A stretch of DNA of 64,000 nucleotides from Flavobacteriales bacterium (lineage in GTDB: Bacteria; Bacteroidota; Bacteroidia; Flavobacteriales_D; Sanyastnellaceae): positions 1 through 64,000 of the forward strand of contig JADFAK010000018.1 in NCBI GenBank assembly GCA_015665315.1, written 5' to 3'. The notes under the pieces were generated by a model. That model did no database searches and was not told the origin of the DNA. It worked only from the letters and a program-made list of their open reading frames with translations. The translations under genes and the position numbers were made by a program. Shown here piece after piece: positions 60,989 through 64,000 of this stretch. The stretch's first letter is position 1. Every line of letters begins with the position of its first letter.

Positions 60989-62686
60989 CTATTCAGTTGT
61001 ATCGATTTGCGTGTCCACTTTGGCTGAGACTTTGACATCCAGATCGTATTCCGGAAATATCTTGACGAGTTGTTGTGAACTTGACATTTCAGTATTTCCA
61101 TTCGCCCGTACAATAATCTTTTTCACCTCATGGTCCAGCCAATACTGAATATCCTGTTGGGTGATGACAATGTTGGTTGTCCTCTTCGTATTTTGAATGA
61201 CTTTGCCATAATTCGGGTCTGAAGGAGGCAAGGAGAAATCAATCACGCCCGATTCGAAAATATTCTCATAATCTAGATTGGTGAAAACGGAGTCGACGGT
61301 ATTGTTTAGGGAGTCTAAGAGAAGCAATTGCAGACCTATTTCAACCGGCAGACCATTATCGACTGCGATCCTCAGGGTTACCCGCTCAATATCCTCGTAG
61401 CTCAACACCTCGTCGGGGTTCGGATCGACCAGGCCAAGTTCTTCTTCAAGATCAAGGTCCAGCGTGTCGGCAATCGTAAAATTATCGGCATATCCATAAA
61501 ATGGCAAAATGATATCGGCTCTTAAAGCCAATCGACTTGTGTCCATCACAAAGTTCTCGGTCTCTCCTCCAGGATTTTTTGTAATCTCCGAATTGTAAAT
61601 AATCTTGAACGGACCCTCATCTAGCATTTCACTCAAACTAGGAGAAGTTCCTTGGTTGGTGATGGTATGTGTAGTCAACATGTCTTCACCCAAAAATGTG
61701 GCCCCACCAATAACAGGCAGATTAGTCAGGTCTGGCCCAGTCAATGCCACAGCCACCTGATTTTCAGGCGCCACTAGACTCGAAAACTCAAGAAAAAAGG
61801 GAATACCAGCAGAGTTGAAAAAGTAGAGTGCAATAGAAGGCTCTTCAAAATGCAGGACACCACCGTTTGGATCTTCGAACAAATTAATCTCCTGCGTGTC
61901 GACAGCTAATACCTGTGTATCCTGACCTAGATTTCCATAAACTACGGCATAATCGATTTGTTCAAAGCTATATCCAATACTAATATCAGAACCTACTGAA
62001 GTCGTGTTGCCGGTCGATGTAACTGTTAGCTGAGCTTCCACCTCGAGAAAATTCGAAGTATTTCCGCCATCGCTTAAATCCAGTGTATAGCCTGAAATAT
62101 TGAAGGATTCCGATGCCCCAAATGGGGTGAATCCTGTATGATCCAAAAACACACTTTCACTAAAAACCACTCCACCAATAGTCAAAGCGGGTATTGTGAG
62201 TTGCACCTCAATATCATGTGGAACTTCTGATTCTAAATCGATTTCCAAAAAACCTGTTTTAATCACTACAGACTCAAGTTCATCGTTGTCGTTGGCTATG
62301 ACAACTAGGTCGTCTTGAATGGTAAAAGTCGCCGACGAACCAGTTGCTAATGCATTCAGAGTGAGCGTTTCAGTTGCCCCTGCTGTAAACTCAAAATCGT
62401 CGGAAATTGTGGGGAAATCTAAAAAGTCATTTGCGCGTAGCGAGAATAATTCCTTAGGATAAATCAAGGCAAAATACTCGTTCTCTTCGTTGTAAATAAA
62501 ATCTTCGTCGTCAATGTTCTGTTCCAAATCACCCATGTTCAAAGTGACATTAAGCAAAGGTGCGGCAAAGCTCGGGTCAAGGCCTTCAATGGATACGTTT
62601 TCATCCAACGTTATTCGATCTTTTACGCAGCCTGTCATACCAAAAACAAGAACCACCAAAAGGGTTAAAAGCAAGTTATTCCTCAT
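60989..62686 (-). CDS. large lipoprotein of unknown function
   Basis: 565 residues from MRNNLLLTLLVVLVFGMTGC; the lipobox MTGC sets the start (the frame is open seven codons further). The mature part is acidic and rich in beta strands, with repeated ANDFLDFPTIS, LEIDLESEVPHDIEVQLTIP and DISIGYSFEQID stretches. No known domain was recognised. Two nt separate it from the OmpA/TSP3 gene, so both are probably made together and may form one envelope complex. A signal-anchored lipoprotein gene faces away upstream. Confidence 0.8.
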   Translation of the reverse strand: MRNNLLLTLLVVLVFGMTGCVKDRITLDENVSIEGLDPSFAAPLLNVTLNMGDLEQNIDDEDFIYNEENEYFALIYPKELFSLRANDFLDFPTISDDFEFTAGATETLTLNALATGSSATFTIQDDLVVIANDNDELESVVIKTGFLEIDLESEVPHDIEVQLTIPALTIGGVVFSESVFLDHTGFTPFGASESFNISGYTLDLSDGGNTSNFLEVEAQLTVTSTGNTTSVGSDISIGYSFEQIDYAVVYGNLGQDTQVLAVDTQEINLFEDPNGGVLHFEEPSIALYFFNSAGIPFFLEFSSLVAPENQVAVALTGPDLTNLPVIGGATFLGEDMLTTHTITNQGTSPSLSEMLDEGPFKIIYNSEITKNPGGETENFVMDTSRLALRADIILPFYGYADNFTIADTLDLDLEEELGLVDPNPDEVLSYEDIERVTLRIAVDNGLPVEIGLQLLLLDSLNNTVDSVFTNLDYENIFESGVIDFSLPPSDPNYGKVIQNTKRTTNIVITQQDIQYWLDHEVKKIIVRANGNTEMSSSQQLVKIFPEYDLDVKVSAKVDTQIDTTE

Positions 62687-62831
62687 GATTACATATTTCG
62701 AATACAACCTAATAATTTTATATCCTGAGTGAACTAGGGCTGTCTGAAGATATAAACACTTGGTCTGGAATTGATAGACGTCATTCCAACGTGTATCCGA
62801 AAAGGGTATATGTCCCCGGCAAAAAGCTTGT

Positions 62832-62839
62832 TACATTTG
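62832..62839 (+). promoter_or_regulatory. -7 promoter box directly before a lipoprotein gene
   Basis: TACATTTG ends 4 nt before the ATG at 62844, matching the tight spacing at 23404-23411. Confidence 0.55.
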
Positions 62840-62843
62840 CAGC

Positions 62844-63551
62844 ATGCGTCAGGTACTTTTTATGTTTCTGGGAATCATTTTATTGGCTTCGTCATGTACA
62901 TCGGACAAAGTGATGACTTCGCATGCGATTCAGAAAAGAAAATATCGATCGGGCTTATATTTTTCAGGACGTGTTAAAGCCGACCAACAATCAGGCGCCT
63001 TCCAACCTAAATCACAAGCTCTCGACAAGAAGACCAAGCATTCTATTGAGATCGAGCGTGACGCCATTTCAAGAAGCCAGCTACAGAAAATAGAAGCTTA
63101 CCCCAATGCTCGACCTAGCCCAGATAAAGGCAAGAAAGAAAAAAATGGAATAGTGCGCCAAGTAAGCACTACGCTGAAGTCGGCTAAAGGCCTGGTGAAC
63201 TCTTCTTTTCGCAAGAGATTTCGTCCAAGCCAAGATTATTATGAGGAGCAATCACAACCCACCAGCCAATTTGGAATTTCAGGCTTTACCTTCGGCTTAA
63301 GCTCCTTAGCATTGCTGATTGGCGCGTTTCTAATTCAATCCTTTTGGGCGCTTTTGCTGTTGCTATTTGCCTTAATCTTCTCTCTATTCGGATTAATAAA
63401 TAGCATCAAGGGCCTTAAAGACAGTTATGAATTCGACCGAAAAGGAAAGGTTTACAGCTATATTGGTCTATTCGCAAGTGCCACCGTCCTTGGGATTTCA
63501 GCCTTGTTCCTATTCATTGTCATTCTCACATTGATCGCCTTTATAGCCTGA
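62844..63551 (+). CDS. lipoprotein-signal protein with C-terminal membrane helices
   Basis: 235 residues. N-terminal lipobox ASSC (Cys18), a basic central region (KYRSGLYFSGRVKAD, RKRFRPSQDYYEE) and two to three C-terminal membrane helices (about 145-185 and 205-235, DUF4190-like pattern FGLSSLALLIGAFLIQSF, GLFASATVLGISALFLF). A lipid anchor plus helices suggests inner-membrane attachment. Function unknown. It converges on a T9SS cargo gene with only 7 nt between stops. Confidence 0.82.
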   Translation: MRQVLFMFLGIILLASSCTSDKVMTSHAIQKRKYRSGLYFSGRVKADQQSGAFQPKSQALDKKTKHSIEIERDAISRSQLQKIEAYPNARPSPDKGKKEKNGIVRQVSTTLKSAKGLVNSSFRKRFRPSQDYYEEQSQPTSQFGISGFTFGLSSLALLIGAFLIQSFWALLLLLFALIFSLFGLINSIKGLKDSYEFDRKGKVYSYIGLFASATVLGISALFLFIVILTLIAFIA

Positions 63552-63558
63552 TTAAGAA

Positions 63559-64000
63559 TTAATTCCTGAACAACCTTTGAACGGTTTTCTGACTACCTGA
63601 GTTTATCTCGACCAAATATACCCCATCAGGTAATTCCGATAGATCAACTTTTTCTTGTTGTCCGCCCACAGAAATCAACTCCTCTCCCAAAACAGATAAG
63701 ATTCGAACACCGGTCACTTCTTGTGTAGTTTCCAAATAGATCATACCAGAAGTAGGATTCGGATAAATATCAACAGATAAAGCCTCTGCCTCTTCGATGC
63801 CCGTTGCCTCTGGAACCGTTGCACATTGAATCAACATTTGCCCTTCGGAATTCAGTGTTCCAGGGTAAAATTGATAGGGTTCATCCGGACAATTGGCATT
63901 CATTCCATTCAAATTCGCCGCATAGGCCACAGCCACATAGCAATAGAATTCACCAGGAACAAACTCACCAGTCCACATTTCAGACGAAATATTAAATTCA
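63559..64000 (-). CDS. T9SS cargo protein (C-terminal part; 5' end beyond window)
   Basis: The frame enters from the right edge with no start codon needed (residues ...EFNISSEMWTGEF... are in frame). The visible 147 residues end in a T9SS type A sorting domain (VDIYPNPTSGMIYLETTQEV, VRILSVLGEELISV, LPDGVYLVEINSGSQKTV, RLFRN). The upstream part (FYCYVAVAYAANLNGMNANC, NSEGQMLIQC) has two cysteines that may pair. The catalytic or binding domain lies outside the window, so no function is assigned. Confidence 0.82.
   Translation of the reverse strand, partial: EFNISSEMWTGEFVPGEFYCYVAVAYAANLNGMNANCPDEPYQFYPGTLNSEGQMLIQCATVPEATGIEEAEALSVDIYPNPTSGMIYLETTQEVTGVRILSVLGEELISVGGQQEKVDLSELPDGVYLVEINSGSQKTVQRLFRN

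Overview
The window reads as chromosomal DNA of a Bacteroidota member, most likely a Flavobacteriales lineage outside the classical Flavobacteriaceae (the family is inference). The reasons are: several secreted proteins with type IX secretion (T9SS) C-terminal sorting domains; many start regions with the Bacteroidota promoter box TAnnTTTG or TAnnTTCG and almost no Shine-Dalgarno sites; lipoproteins with Bacteroidota-style lipoboxes; and neighbourhoods typical of the phylum (small membrane protein-mutL-rhomboid-rhomboid; etfB-etfA-bifunctional nuclease-nucleoside transporter; cinA-rpmB). No rRNA, tRNA, CRISPR array, integrase or transposase was seen.

Layout. 1-7.4 kb: mutL and two rhomboid genes, ispH, two small secreted proteins and a saccharopine dehydrogenase-like gene. 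7.4-13.1 kb: a four-gene leftward polysaccharide operon (wza-, wzc-, wecB- and wecC-like) that supplies UDP-ManNAcA and an export/chain-length apparatus, but has no glycosyltransferase. 13.3-21 kb: a very large secreted vanadium-haloperoxidase-like protein, then a LytTR regulator and a LytS-type kinase separated by two rightward cell-surface genes, one apparently truncated. 21.3-27 kb: M16 peptidase, MOSC protein, a membrane-anchored protein with a degenerate PHP fold, and a secreted amidohydrolase. 27.05-28.05 kb: a gene-free stretch full of small palindromes and decayed repeats.

28.1-33.7 kb: a lipoprotein, an MFS transporter and a tightly packed operon of ECF sigma factor, a small protein, a mechanosensitive-channel-like protein, a 43-residue micro-ORF, a MscS channel and a DUF3078 protein. 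33.8-39.9 kb: SGNH hydrolase, fabD, a secreted Asp-box protein, a DUF4197 lipoprotein, cinA and rpmB. 40-45 kb: a leftward run of short-chain fatty acid transporter, secreted Kelch protein, SDR, steroid-5-alpha-reductase-like protein and a transglutaminase-like protein. 45.2-54.5 kb: DUF3127, flavin reductase, purE, nucleoside transporter, bifunctional nuclease, etfA and etfB leftward; pdhB and a membrane pyrophosphatase rightward. 54.5-64 kb: YceI lipoprotein, deoxynucleoside kinase, GH3-family protein, an OmpA/TSP3 envelope protein paired with a large lipoprotein, and a T9SS cargo gene cut by the window end.

Most of the window is ordinary housekeeping and envelope biology. The least explained parts are the sigma/mechanosensitive operon with its micro-ORF, the haloperoxidase fusion with a dockerin-like tail, the palindrome-rich 27-28 kb stretch, a nested stem-loop between wecB and wecC, and promoter boxes that sit only 4-5 bases before start codons and so suggest leaderless transcripts.
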